A stretch of 64,000 nucleotides of DNA, taken from contig OX104134.1 of assembly GCA_944470555.2 (NCBI GenBank), positions 9,093,248 to 9,157,247 on the forward strand, written 5' to 3'. A program made the position numbers and the translations under genes. This DNA comes from Heterobilharzia americana (Eukaryota > Platyhelminthes > Trematoda > Strigeidida > Schistosomatidae). Positions 1 to 13,384 of the stretch are shown piece after piece. Positions within the stretch are counted from its first letter, which is position 1; every line of letters starts with the position of its first letter. The notes below the pieces were generated by a model, which ran no database searches, was not told the DNA's origin, and saw only the letters and a list, made by a program, of their open reading frames with translations.

Positions 1-3000
1 TCCGCAAATTGATATACTGTCTAACCTTTTACCGCATGATATGCCCAAAGTACAAACTAAAACTGGAATTTAAATCCGCTGCAGCCGACAAATTTCACAC
101 TTATATCAACGGTATTCCAATCAGTCTCTTTTTCTGCGATGAATATTGGGGAGTAGGGAAATCAAGTATGACTATGTTATTCACCTAGTTCAGACGTAAT
201 CTGTTAATAACAATCAACATAGATCATTCACGTAAAAGTTATTGTTACTACAGTCACAATGTAGACTATATTATTGTTTCTGAGTGGTCTGAAATAAAAC
301 TACATTTTGTGGTCTCATTAGAATTGCCCTTTTGGACTTTTTCCTACTCTTAATGTTGTTACTGGATGACTTACTAGTTGAATACAACGACCACCAGATT
401 TTGAAAACCTTAATCAGAACTCATTGACTTTGACTTTGTAGAAAGTATTAACTATAAAATGCAGTTACCAGAATAATAAAATGGTTAAGCTTACTAACAA
501 CGCAACCTATTTTCAGAGTTACTTTCCAAATATGAAACAATTATGCGTTAAGACATGCACTGGATTCAGTAAAGAGTAGACAAGTCAAATTACAAAGACA
601 GTCTTACAGTTGGTAGTATGAATGATTGCATAGTAATGTACTACAAGTTTAACCATCTTACCTAGTGTCATGCTTATTCTAGTCAGTGTGAAGATCAAAT
701 CGATACAATTCATGTGCATATCATTTCTCGTTTGCAACCAAGAAAAACACTTGAACTTCCTGGCGAATAAAAAGATGCAGTCATCAATTCTACTGTCAGA
801 GGTTTGATTTCTACTATCTTCAGGTTGAGAATAAATTTGTACATAACCCAATATTTCAGGTTAACATTTCATTAATGAGGCACTTCAATGAGCTCTTGAG
901 ACTTTAGTGGTAGGTGGATTAAAAATGGCCCAGAATAGTCATTCAAATTATCTGAATTAGAAATTTAATTTGAGATAGACTCCTTTTGAGACAGACAGTT
1001 GAATAGTATTTATCAAAAGTTATCTCCTAACTGCCTTTAATACATCTCTTTGTAGGAACTTCTTTCGTCATTTTTGTCATTTTCTTCCTTACAATAGGCC
1101 CGAACAGGTTGCAATAAGTGTTGATGGGAGAGTCAAAAACACTTTACGCCAACAAATATTAATTATTCATAGTGATAAGCTTAACTGGATGAAGTAACTG
1201 AAAGACATCGAAATATATGTCACACCAGTGCTGATAAATACAAAACGTATTTTTAAATATAAAGTTACGGGACAACAGTATTCTTAGTTCAGTACACTAT
1301 GAGTTTCTGTCTAAGAAATCTACACATCACGATACAGTGGAGTTGGCTGGATTGTCATAATATTCGAAGGGAGTAGTGGCTTTAGCCGTAGTTTTTTTTT
1401 AGAGAAACTACGTATTTCTGCAATAATGGTAACAAAAGTTTTATCAGTAGGGAACCCTGCAATTGCTACGGACAGAAAATGTTTCTTCAGATATAGAAAG
1501 CGATTTAGTTAGTCTCCGCAGTATGTTTATCGGCCACAAAGGGCCCACAGGTTTTGGAAATTGGGATTCCTGATAGAAGCAGCACAGCTTGAACTTTATA
1601 ATCGGATGAAACAACATGTTTGTTTATTTCAGACTCTAACCGTGACCCTATGGACATAAACTGACTAATACAAATAGAACTTAACTAAAGTTCTAAAATT
1701 ACCTTAACACATTGTATGATCACTTTTGCTCAGTTGTGTATCTGCCATAAAATCCGCTGATATGTACTTGCGATTAAACAAAGAGTATAAGGAATGAAAA
1801 TTTGTAATGTATGTCAGTTCACTGAGTAATATATTGCGTAATGTATTCCAAGCGCATGTGGTCGAATTTAACGAGGAAATGTTATTCGATAAGTCGATGA
1901 AGAACCCCAAGTCTTACACCGATAGTGTTCTGTAGGTCACTAAAGTACCAGGTGGCTTTAATTCATCAGGTTAAAAGCTTTTAATACGAAGATTGTCGGT
2001 AGTTACTTCACCGGTACGTTGGACACTTACACCGATGGTGTAATCCACGTGAATAGTTCAAAGGTTCAAATAATTTCTGGAAATATCATACTGAACCTAA
2101 TGTACAAGCCTAAAATATTTGAATAATTACAATCCAGTTGAACAATAACTGAACGACAGTTTGTTTGGTCAGTGATGAAGTTGTTTATAGAGTAAATGAA
2201 AATTTGCAAGTGACCAGCCTCCTTGAATAAGTTGATTGACACCGGTAGCCTCAGTGAACCTCTTATTGACGCATGAGCTTTCTGACTCATTAATGTTTAA
2301 ATTTGGTTATTGATGTCAGATAAAAATATAACTTTTAACACCTGAAACCTGGAGATTTTTTGCTGACGTAAGAATTAACATATGATGCGTATTTATACCT
2401 CGACTGCTTTGAAATGAAATGAAATACTGGTAAATGTTTCCGAGATACTCATATCTAGCAGAAATTTAATTGTTCAACAATACTCCTAATAATTTCAAAC
2501 GTCATCCAAACAGATGTAACAAACTTTTACTGCTAGTGAAATGCAGTATATGATATGAGATGGTGAGAAAAATGAACGAAAATTCGTTGCAACTACAAGG
2601 TGCGTACCATATGACAGTAAATTTTCTGTTTATATCTGCCGTTTGCACAGTGAACGTCTTATACTTTTAGCATGATTGCGTGCCTTTGGGGCAAAGAACG
2701 ATAAAACTTTCATGACACCCACACAAATGAAAAGAGATGTTCATATAACCTTTGAAAAGCTTACAGACGTGACTTAGCTACTATAATAATGCAGAAAGCA
2801 AAGACTATGCTATTTAGTTAATCGTTTTGTAAGACAATTATTCTCCGAAATTCCACTTCATCTATCCACTATGAGTAGATGATAATAAATCATCCAAAAC
2901 TGAAACAGATTTCTCTTGATATGGTTTGAACACGTCACTAATTCCTGCTCAGTGTTAATGACACATAGTCAGTAGTGCAGTCTCTTCTGATCTCTTTACT

Positions 3001-3449
3001 ATATATGACTTTATGGACATGTATTTGAAGCTTTGTGCACCTTTTTATTTAAATCAGGATGCCTTGAATGCTTTTTGGAAGAAACACAACAGATGTTATG
3101 CATACCTGTCGATGGGTTCTGCTATGCATGTTTAACAGTGGGCTCAGAATACTACAGATTTTGAATCTTTTCAAATTGTCAGTGCTACTAGGTTTTCCAG
3201 AATGTAGGCAGGAGGTAAATCAGTCAGAATAAACGTGGAAACAAAAGTTACTATGAAAAAGCTAGAGTTTTCACTTCTGACCTCAGTTGTTATGAAAGCA
3301 GGCCAAATGATGAAAGACAAGGAAATCAGAAGAAATGAAATCATCGAAAGTCATGAGGCAAGAACGAGAAGAAATAAAACCATAATGAAACTATGTATGA
3401 TGATTAAGATGACCATAATGTTTGGATGTACCTGTGCTACAGAGATTAA
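1..3449. other. AT-rich stretch without recognisable gene
   Basis: Non-coding-looking AT-rich DNA. Open frames here are short (under about 100 codons), have no recognisable motifs and no convincing splice context. One 95-codon frame on the + strand (3235-3522) is rich in Met, Lys and Ile and overlaps the 3' remains of the antisense retrotransposon that follows, so I do not treat it as a gene. An upstream SOAT exon could be hidden here, but I see no sequence that identifies one. Confidence 0.5.
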
Positions 3450-5160
3450 TTCCAAACTGTATCGTTTAAAGTATCCATTTACAGTTTTCAGTTATCCAGT
3501 AGACCACAATCTGAAAGTTTAAATTACCTTACCCGGCTCTGAAAAACAGTCGAACAGTTCATGGACTGGTGCAATGTTTTACTTTGACCGCTTTTTACCC
3601 TTTTTCAACCTGAACCTATTTCAGTTAAAATTACAAGAATGGGAAGATTATGACTAGGCATGGATTACGCATGCCCAGCCACCTCATTCGATGAAGCTTT
3701 GAGATTTCATTAAACGAAATACTTCTACGTATGACTCCACGCCTGACTTTTACTTTACGGATGTGGTGGTTTCGTGACACAGCCTACGCTATGAAGGGTA
3801 TGTTGGTGGAATATTTGGGGTCTCTTCATATTTTATACTTTTAATAGCCGTTTCACGATCACGTAGTACAACAGAGCAAACCACAACGAAGTACAGTTGG
3901 TCTGTAATAAGATATTGGATATCACGGTGGTGACGTTAATAGCACAAGTGTTAAAAGACTGATAGAGCCTTTTGTATCCGTGAAGAAATGACGTCAGTGA
4001 TTGGCCTAACAGGACTGCTCATTTTTCCCAACGAAGTAAAATGGAAGATATGCTAGACCGTTTGAGTCTATGTTGTTAAGCGGAGCAGTCGTGCAGACCA
4101 GTCCGAAAGAAAATGTTTCCATTTTGGGGCTAGGTAACGCGTCTCAGAAATTTTCAAATCATCACTCAAGGTAACGGAAAGACTCCTGTCAGGACTGTGC
4201 CATCTGCGTGCTTTAGATCTGCTGAAGAGTCTCCCGTAACCAGGTCAGCTCCTATAGAGTTGGATGACAACAGGGAAACCTGTATAGGTAGGTCTATGAC
4301 AAAATTAAATAATAGTTGAGAGATTGAGCATGACTGATGGATATCACTCGATGTGTGCAACTCCTCTGATACCTCATCATAGGCTGTAAAATGACCACAG
4401 GTATTTGAATACATAGAGTTTAGTACGGCTGTGCATTTTTTAGGTTCGCTTCTTAGGATCGACACTGTCATAAGACCTCTTAATCGACAGAGTCAAATAC
4501 TAACTTCAAGTCAAGAAATGCAGATAGTGATGAACGTCAGTACACGTCTGTGTTCCAAGACGTGACAGAAGGTGAATAACTAACCGAAACACCTAAGATC
4601 ATATCTAAAACCAGCCTGGTTTTCTTGGGTTTACTGTTCCTATGTGCCACTTAAGCTCTGGATTAGAATAGAACTCAGGGATATTGGATACCTTATCAAT
4701 AAGACTAGTCTCTCTTTGGTTATCACCGTAGAATTTCCTAAAGACTAGGATACTGTGATTAAGACCAGTCAAAGAAGAGTAATACCTGATTGTCATAGCA
4801 GAGCTTAAACGTCAGTTGACCTAATAAGCAATCGTTGTCAAACGTATCTAAATGCCGCAAATACTAGCTCATCTGGCCCTTCTAATATTTCCCCCTACCA
4901 CTTATCTTAAAGCCTTTTCAATTTCTGCAAGCATTAGGAGGTCTATTCCTATATTCTACTTAAAATCTGACCCAATATCAGAAATCGAAACGATAAGTGA
5001 ATGTCATCTGAACTGATGTTTCAAATAGTCCACCCATCTTTCCAGTGGTCACCCTTCCAACTGAACCGTGGATCCATCCTTATTCGCTGTTCTCACACTT
5101 ACTACTGATCATTTTGCATCCGTTTCAATGATAATTCCTAATAACTGCATAATGTTACAC
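3450..5160 (-). mobile_element. Decayed non-LTR retrotransposon, reverse-transcriptase part
   Basis: Reading the minus strand from about 5160 down to 3450 gives, through many frameshifts and stops, the ordered landmarks of a schistosome non-LTR reverse transcriptase. A connector region comes first. Next is a 101-codon open piece (4166-4471) with a DIHQSCSISQLLFNFVIDL-like motif and HADG where the catalytic YADD box belongs. Then come a piece like DEISARIQKA, a VCSVVLRDRET-like piece (about 3850-3930), LHRMRWLG (about 3690-3710) and a Lys-rich tail ending in a Gly-Trp-Gly-like region near 3540. The family is the same as the fragment at the window's right edge (63700-64000). The catalytic motif is destroyed, so the copy is dead. 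Whether it is CR1-like (SR1) or RTE-like is not decided here. Boundaries are approximate. Confidence 0.72.
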
Positions 5161-7725
5161 GTCGCCGCTGTTTATTTATTTATTCCACTTTCTCCACCCA
5201 CCAGTGCTCGCAGTCACTGAGAAGACTAATAACTTTAGTCTTTCCACTTTAGTCTGTTTATGAGAAATCTCACATACTGAAGCGGTATCATTTACTGAAT
5301 TACGTTCCGGACACTACTGAATATGGACAATAAATTGTGTCCGAAACGTTATCCAGTAGATGATACTGTATCACTGTACGACATTTCAAATAAATAAATA
5401 AATGAAATTACAATCTACCCCAGTGCCCAATTTTTACTCTTATATTATTAATCGATTGCCTTTGAGCTGCTCATCATCATCATTATGCTAGGAGAATCCA
5501 GGGGTGTGTTCACGTGCATTCCTTAGTTTAGGAGAAGTGTCTGAGGTCCACAGACCCTATCATTTTTTCTCCTAGTGTCACTTTTAATGGTTACCGCTGC
5601 TTGCACAGTAGGCTGCAGATGATACCAGGAGTAATATTATCCTGTCCCAATAACGGCCCTATTACTTCCATATCTTAGACAGCTTTGGTGTTTTTATCAC
5701 CGAGCTGCACACCAAACTGTCTTGTGGATGCAGTTTTTCTACGTCCATTCAAGCGAAGACAGACGGGTGCTCAAACCAAAGTGCGACCATTCTTCAAATA
5801 CGTACTCTAAGCGGAGGGCACTCGTCCATCGACGCTCTCCAGCGATAACCGATAACTGTATCCACCGTCGACTTCATTTCGGTAGACGCCATATCAGACA
5901 CTGTTCATCTTTTTGTCTAGAATTCTTGCTGACCAGAAATAGGTGACTATCTGAGCACAGTTGTAGCAGGAGATAGCCTTTATCTGTTCGTTCAGCTGCG
6001 ATTCTGAATTTACTAAACTTATACGTGAGTGACAGTAAGGTGAAACGATCAAGTCTCCAGAAACTTGGAGCGTGACCATTATATTTCACTGATGTCTCGG
6101 TAATCACTTAGTTTCCATGTGCATGTCTCACATTCACAATCTATGTCCATGGCCCAAGTTGTCTGAGTTTCGACAGTGATGCCTGTTTGATTCGATGGAG
6201 GTTTTGGGACACAAAGGCTCCTAGAATGCTGTCAAATAAAGTCGAATCATTGCCAAGGGTTGCAGAGCTGGGAACAATTAAAATGTATAAATACGTAGCG
6301 AAAGACCTGAGGAATTATAAAAAAGTAAAGATGTGTAAGATCGATAAAGTTCTGAGAAAAGTTGAATGCTGGCATAGTTATGAGGGGATTTGAAATTCCA
6401 CAGCTGCCTATTCTATGGAAGTCTACTTCTTCTTAGGGCACCTGAGCAAGAAAGTATGGTAATAATATCGTTGCATGACCACAGAGTTCAAGTGACATCT
6501 CTTCAAGGCCGACCAAGGTAGCTTTCTGAGAAATTTGAGATCTAAGTTTGTTTCCTTTGAATCTGTCTAGAAAATAAAACATTGGTAAACGAATATAGAA
6601 TGGTATTGGAGTGTGCTAAGTTTTTAGGCCAATATTTTAAGCCCTCCCTTTCCATAGGAAAGGCAGAATCAGAACAGACTACTAGTCACCCGAATACAAT
6701 ACGTTAATGATGTCACATTCTCGTTCAGTTAGGGGTGCGACTTCTGCACCACCTCCTTTTTAAAATAGTTACTTACATCATAACGGTAAGTGCTTTTGTC
6801 TTACCACAATCCAACAAATTTTCTTTGTATACTGGGACCTAAGGAAATGAATGTTCTTTCTAACATTCCTCGTTGGGTTATGATGTACAAGTCTTACCAC
6901 CAAGTCAAGGTAGCAGTTATCTCTCAGAGGTTCCAACTGTTGATCAAGTGTTGAGTATCAAAGTTGTTTGTATGTGGAATAAACAGAATGTGCTTCTTAG
7001 AAAATTAGGCTAAGAATTTTGAAAATTACTTTTTTTACTGATGTTCACTTTGTTGTTAATCTGATTTCTTCTTCTTGGAAATTACACTCTGGACTGCAAG
7101 ATGGTGTTATATGGCTGCATGTAGCAATGTTAAGATAAATTTTTATTAAAATCTTGTAACAAAAATCAGATTCTTTTATTGCGCACCAATATATCACAGG
7201 TAACAACCTCCTTTATGTACTCACAGTTTCTAAGGTTAAACAGCTAGCTGTAAGATGGTAATGCGACAGTATTGGCCAGTAGTTTAATTTACCAACTGCC
7301 TTCATTTTAGAAAATTTTCGCCTGCATACCTTAAAAGATGAAAGCATTTTAATTATGAGTATACCAGTGAATATGTAGTCATCGCAAATGGTTTTACCAA
7401 AAACCTCAAAAGGATCCAAACTCAGGAATTTAACAAACATTTTCTCAAACTCTATACATTTAAGATCTTTTATAAAATGATGTCACAGCTTGTTACAGTT
7501 GAATTTGAGCAGACTGAAACAACAGTAAATGAAGACAGAATACTGAAAGCATTCTAAAGATACCTTAAAAAGTTCAGGTTCAAAACACTTTATAACATAT
7601 TTTAGTTCCACTTATTACTGACCGGAAAATAAGTGAATTGTAAGGGGCAATGAGATAGCAAGTAATACTGAAAATGTTCTGTTTATCGATAATTGAGTAT
7701 TAATTTACAAACGATTTGTCTGTTA
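5161..7725. other. Gene-free stretch, possibly more decayed retroelement
   Basis: No convincing gene. At 5303-5351 there is a small hairpin (TACGTTCCGGACAC against GTGTCCGAAACGTTA), followed by four AAAT units near 5390-5405. Between 5480 and 5960 the composition is less AT-rich and short frames occur on both strands, which may be the 5' (endonuclease) part of the minus-strand retrotransposon next door, but I could not match motifs. From 6400 to 7725 the DNA is AT-rich with no feature. Confidence 0.4.
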
Positions 7726-7971
7726 TGTATTTTTGAGATGAGTGGGGATTTTTAATTTAGAAGTAGTATTCATCATGGACTGACATCAGTTGGGGAACCA
7801 TGGAAAATCTGAGAGCACTGAACAGCTGTTTCGTCATAGCATGGACCCCTCAGCAGTACGCACCCACGACCCGGCTAGGGGTCGAAGTCAGGACCTTCAG
7901 GTTTCACGGCGAACGCATCTATGACGAATACTACTTCTAAATTAAACATCCCCATTCATCTCAAAAACACA
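7726..7971 (-). mobile_element. Fold-back tRNA-derived SINE (family A), copy 1
   Basis: This is a reverse-oriented SINE. A tRNA-like head (GGTTTCACGGCGAACGCAT region, about 7898-7917) is followed in minus orientation by a module related to a hammerhead core and a tail containing CTGATGTCAGTCC. Both ends carry the tail in opposite orientation: 7726-7776 and 7921-7971 are inverted repeats of 51 bp with only a few mismatches by eye. The element can therefore fold into a long hairpin with a loop of about 144 nt. A second copy of the family lies 140 bp away in the opposite orientation (8112-8338). A SINE with pol III-type head is the established class; the fold-back ends are what I see in the sequence. 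Confidence 0.7.
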
Positions 7972-8111
7972 TTACTCTATAGTGCTCATTAGTGACTTGC
8001 TTCCAGATGGATATATCACGAAGTTCTAATGAGAAGCCGTAATCTGTGATGTCAACCAGTCGGAAGTGAAGTGAATGCTAACTGAAGAACTTGGGTGACA
8101 GTCGCGCTATG

Positions 8112-8338
8112 TCGTGAATTGACAGAAGTTGGAAATTGTGAACCACTGGAAACCGACCCAGTGGCTGAATGGTTAACGCGTTCGCCATGAAACCCGAAGG
8201 TCCTGAGTTCGACCAGTAGCCGGGTCGTGGGTGCGTACTGCTAAGGAGTCCCATACTAGGACGAAACAGCTGTCCAGTGCTCCCAGATTCTCACTGGTTC
8301 CCCAACTGATGTCAGTCCGTGATGAATACTACTTCTAA
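8112..8338 (+). mobile_element. Fold-back tRNA-derived SINE (family A), copy 2
   Basis: Plus-oriented copy. The tRNA-like head GTGGCTGAATGGTTAACGCG starts near 8162 and has a B-box-like GGTCCTGAGTTCGA near 8200. It is followed by GTCCCATACTAGGACGAAAC (8248-8267) and the tail CCAACTGATGTCAGTCC. The 20-bp block has the layout of a hammerhead stem II (GTCC/GGAC) followed by GAAAC. The expected CTGATGA in front of it is degenerate (CTGCTAAG), so no active ribozyme is predicted. A decayed inverse copy of the tail seems to precede the head (about 8112-8150). This is the best-preserved copy in the window. Confidence 0.7.
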
Positions 8339-10019
8339 ATTTGTCTGTTAGTCTACGAGTAGATGAAAATTTTCTCTGACCATTTTACATTTTGCGGCTG
8401 ATATTGAAGATTTTCTTTCTGGAGGTTGATTGTAGAGGTCACCCTAGCAACCGATTAAATAAGTCTCTTTATTTCGGCTAGAAAGGCCTTTTTATACATG
8501 AAATACGGAAATCAAACTGGTTACTCCAGTGGTTAGAAGGGTGACCCTCGCAGTCACTCTTTCTGAAAACTATAACTTGAAACATCCTATGATAGATAAC
8601 TATATGTTCTGTTTTCAAATTTCAGTTGTGTATATTTCGTTTCATAGTGAAGTAATTCACTATAGTCAAACTTAACGTTCATTCGAAGTTGTCATATAAA
8701 TATATTGATGATTTGAAACAGAACGACTATGTTAAACATTTACATATGAGATAATCACGTTTCACTAGGATTCAAGGTCATTATGTTCATACATACTGTG
8801 TTTGACAGGTAGCGAGAAAAGGTTTCGTTATGTTTATTGTTTGTTACTATTGTGATAGGATCTTTGATCAACTTTTAAAAATTAACCTTTGTGCATCTAA
8901 TTGAATGGACTATGTTTTTGACTTTTCTGCAAGTAAATACATTAAAGAGATGGCTAAGTTAATGACAAAAGCTATTAATCTGTCTACATACAACCAATCA
9001 ATAATTTATTGACACACAATATCCGTACTGAACAAAATGATCAGTCAGAAATCTTTCACGCTTATCTGGAGTTTCAGCAATATATTCTGAATTTGATTGG
9101 ATATATCTCTGACAGCTCTATCTTGAACAACCATCTAGCAATTTAGTAACTTTCACCCACCTAGAAGAATCTATTTGCTGTTTGTCACAAACGACGTTTT
9201 AGACATGAATTCTGTTGTGAAATATTTTATCTTAAGATCTTAGTCGGATCTAATATATTTCCCAGACAGTGGAATATTATTGAAATCATGTGGTATACAA
9301 CTGAAAAATCTAAATATATCAAGATGAACGTGTTCCAGTTTCAGTATCCATGACTCCCAATGCTTAAAAAGTAGCGAATTTCTAAAATACTTGGAAATAG
9401 TTTGCATGAAAAGTTAAATAAATATGAAAAACCATACATACTCTGCTCGACTTGTTGCAGATATTGTTTAAGACTCCTCTCTATCCAGAACCTAGTAAAT
9501 AGTATACATTATGATTTATTCTGTTATGTTGAATATAATCTGGCCATAAAAAAGCTTTCAGTGTCTTCACAGAAATCTATTGAAGTGGACAAGTGTTATA
9601 AATAACTTCTAAATGAATTGTCAATTACGGTTTAGTTCACTGTACTTAATTTTAGGCAACTGAAATTTAGTGGTGAGAATTCCTGCATAATTCATGATCT
9701 ACGCATTTTGTGAGTTGTCAGTTAGGAGAACGTGAATCATGTACATTTCCAGCAGGGTTGTTTAATTTGGCTACAATCAACCTGTTGTTAGTGAAAAACA
9801 ACCAGGAATAAATTATTTTTCTCATTTTTGATAAAACGGCCTGAGATAATCGTGGTTAATTAGACTGGTATTTTGATGTGAATGATGATTAGAATGAAAA
9901 TGAAAACTTCAGTCACATCGAATTCAAAACAAAATCCTTCAGATTCTCCATCTGGTATTATATACATGTGTATACATGATTGTAGCTGAATGAATTTGAA
10001 TTTAAGACCTAATCACATT
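8339..10019. other. AT-rich stretch, nothing recognised
   Basis: No open frame of interest and no repeat that I could assign. A GGTCACCC / GGGTGACC inverted pair at about 8437 and 8530 brackets roughly 100 bp, which may be a small fold-back of unknown origin. Confidence 0.45.
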
Positions 10020-10135
10020 TTGGGTCTTATAGCTCAGCCGTTTGAGTACAAGGCTGGAAGTCTGAAGGTCGTTGTTTGAATTTCTGCCACAATTTAGGTT
10101 TCTATTCCATCTTCACTACCTAACTGTGATTTACC
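10020..10135 (+). mobile_element. tRNA-like SINE remnant (family B)
   Basis: TATAGCTCAGCCGTTTGAGT resembles a tRNA D-arm/A box, and about 35 bp further on GGTCGTTGTTTGAATT is a worn B box. The sequence then runs into a tail similar to the other family B copies (TTTCTATTCCATCTTCACTACC). It is too degenerate to be a tRNA gene: the acceptor and anticodon stems do not pair. Confidence 0.55.
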
Positions 10136-12540
10136 CTTTATCTAGGTTTTGCATAAAATTTATCTAATGGATCCCTCATATGATCTGTCATCAAAAAGAG
10201 CACTGCTTAACTTCGTCCTTGACAATCCTCATAATCTGTCTAGTTCTCAATTTTTATGGACAGGCAGTAATCTTTAGGTATTCGAGTACGAAACAACTTA
10301 AGCTTGTCCTAACTACCAATAACTGACTGATAGAAAAATGCCTGTAAGTGAATTACTGAAATATCCAATATTCTAGAGCTAAGAAAAGTAAGTGAGGTGA
10401 TTCAGCTTTACTGAAACTTAGAGAAGTGGAAGTTTGAATAATAATTATTAAATAACTTTTATTTTTCACAAACATTTATCTTAAATGCAGTAGGAAGAAC
10501 TAGTTAGCTTTAGATGGTGAAAGATAATGAATGCTAATTTGTGGTCTGTAGAAATGTAGTGCCAAGTTTTTATTTTACCTTCTTTTGTTAACTGGAGATA
10601 AAGTATTCAAACGAACATGTGCTATATTCGTACTGTGGAGTTACCACAGATTTTTATGTAAAAAACGTTGAAGGGTTGAACATAGATGCCTGAAATTAGG
10701 ATATCTAGTTGTAAAATTTACTCTCCTTACACTGACATTTCACATATATAGTCTCAGTTACACGTTTTATTTTTTAGTGGAATGCAATGTCACGAAATAT
10801 AGTGCTGAGATTAACCGAAGCATGATAATTCGTCAAAGAATATTCACACTGTGAATGTAAAATACAGAGAAGTTAAGTTTGCCAGTTAACGAAGATTTCG
10901 TGCATCTATCTAGACAAATTACAGTCCATTTCTCGTATCACTTTTGGACAGAAAAAGTTTAATTCCTGAACTGATAACATGGCTTAGGTTGGATTTCTCT
11001 GATCTTCAACGAAATCAGCATTGCACCTTGAAGATAAATAATGAAAATAAGTGATAATTACTTCTTCATTTCCATGGAAACCACTATTTTCAGTTTACGC
11101 AGTTTTCTTTAGTAATGGTAGTAGCGGTTACGGCGAAACAGATTTCACACTTTCTTAGAGGTCTAAAATCGTTTACGCAGAAGTATAACCCAGTTACTGA
11201 AACAGTAGAAAGCGATTAGTTTACTTGAATACATATGAGAGTCAAATAAACTAAAGTAGAAATAAGAAAAATTAATGAGATATTTGACTTCATCAATCTT
11301 TCTCAACCTATATGCTCGATAACGACAGATATCAGAGGCACTTTGTATGCGTACAGTTTTCCACTGGATGCGGATCCTTTATTACTCTTAGATTAAACTA
11401 GATGTGCTAATTTCATACGAGATTTGGGGAAACATTTTTCAAAAAATGAACTTATTTTCCTATTTATTTATGATCCCATAAAGCATATACTAAATAAGTG
11501 CATAAGAAAAGGTAATCATCTGAGGGAATTCACTCATTACGTTTCAGGCAGAGAACTCTTCTCAGAAATGACTATACTGTTGAGGGGGATTCTTCATTTC
11601 ATACACTACTGGATTTGTGACTCAGTATTTTACCTCAGTAATCATGATTTTTACACTGAGATGTCGGAGATATAACCAGCCCATCGCATAACAGACAAGC
11701 CATTATCTTCACATTCACAGTTTCCATCCAAGTTAGTTAATTCTTGAGCTGCTTACTCCTGAAAATAATAAGACCATCTTCAGAAGTAAAAAAATGCTTA
11801 TAAACCATACTAAGAGATGTAAAAAGCTGAAACTGACTACAAAAAAATGCCATATTACAGTCTGACAGCTGAACAAAGCTTGTCTCTTACAAAATGTGAT
11901 GTTGTAGAATAGACCCTTATAGCACGACGATCGCAGTGATTAACCAGTCAAACTGCACAGTGATACAGTTGTTCACTCAAAAATGCTTTAATTTTCTTCT
12001 TTTAGTAATGACCTGGGTTTCAGAATCATCCGTCACTTGAGATGAAATTTCAGGACATAATTCTATGTAAATTCAACTTCATAAGCCCTTTAAAAATTGA
12101 GATTGGTGGCTAAGTCTTTGCCTTATCCTTTTTAGTAGAATGACAGGTATCTATAAGATCATTTGAAATAGGCTCGTGAAGAGCTGATCATTTTTTATTG
12201 TAAAGCAACCTTCCAGCTATAAAATGCCTGTTATTCTTGATAATGACTTCTGGTTCCTTAATATTTTACTTGTTCTCATCATAAACTGCGTAAGGGTGCA
12301 GTTTTTAATGACACAAATGACCGTAAGTTTTAACTTATCCTGATTAACAATAGACTGAATGGTTTGGAATAACTTGTGCACCGACTCACTATAAGGTGTT
12401 TTACTTGCGTAATCACGACGTAGTATATCTGAACCAATAACAAAACAAATATTTTGTATTATTCCTCAACGCTTCGATCTTGCTAGAAAGATGCTTGTCA
12501 AAAGCGTAAATCTGACATTAGGTTTTCATGTACAGTTTTG
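10136..12540. other. AT-rich stretch, nothing recognised
   Basis: Only short open frames without motifs, for example 83 codons at 11424-11675. There is no splice context or repeat that I can name. Confidence 0.45.
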
Positions 12541-12872
12541 ATAGAAAAGGTAACCTGTTATCTGGAAAAACTTGAAACGACTCTACCATCGTGGACCATG
12601 CCCTATATTCAGGTCATAAAATATCATTTGAAAAGGCGAAAGTCTTGCTAAAGGGTTTTGTCTCTCACAAGATCTGGTCATGTCAGGAGCTTTGCACATC
12701 TGTTTGTACCCTTCTTCGGTCAACAGAAAAGATGGGTTACACATTCCAAACATATGCGCACACTAACGACTTGTATGGACAGTTCCAAATAATATATAAA
12801 GAGAAGGTAGAACGGAACTTCATTTCACACTCCTTCCCTTTATTTATTACGAATTTACTCATCGTTGAATAA
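12541..12872 (+). mobile_element. Penelope-like element, C-terminal GIY-YIG fragment
   Basis: The frame 12591-12872 (93 codons) reads DHALYSGHKISFEKAKVLLKG and continues to an RSTEKMGYTFQ-like end. This matches the C-terminal half of the GIY-YIG endonuclease domain that Penelope-like retroelements carry behind their reverse transcriptase: a conserved 'DH..tGH...fe...iL.kg' stretch followed by 'R.eg..l..tw'. The 5' part of the domain, with the Gly-Ile-Tyr and Tyr-Ile-Gly motifs, is not readable. Downstream (12880-13740) is AT-rich 3' flank with ATT-type runs, possibly the element's 3' region. It is a fragment and is inferred to be inactive. Confidence 0.6.
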
Positions 12873-13384
12873 TTTCCGTGTTATTTCGCTTAATCGTCTT
12901 AATCACTTCAAAAAATATTGGTTTCATTTTAATTATTGGTCTATTCCCATTAGATAACACTTTATTAGTTTGACATTCTGAATAATTTACACTCCTTTCG
13001 GACGTATTTACAATTTGTGTACTACACTATGTATTAGATAGTCCATTTTGTTACCATTTTTTACTTCAGCTGCTATCATAATTATAAAAAGTACCTTTAC
13101 TATCACAATTATTATTACTATTACACACTGATTTTCAAATATTCATCTTTCCAAATAATTTATTCTTTCTCCCTCCTAATGATTTTTCACTTTCTTGTAC
13201 TTTTCATCGTCAAACTAAATTTCCCTACCCTATTATTGTTCCATCTTACTTGTGCAACTGGAAAAAGCCTCTGTGACCGATTTTCTAATTCCCTCATTTA
13301 CATTGATCTTTGTTCCATATCAGGATGTAATTGGATGACCATACAGGGCGCCTTCTGTTCCAAAACTGTACCTGAAAACTTAAA

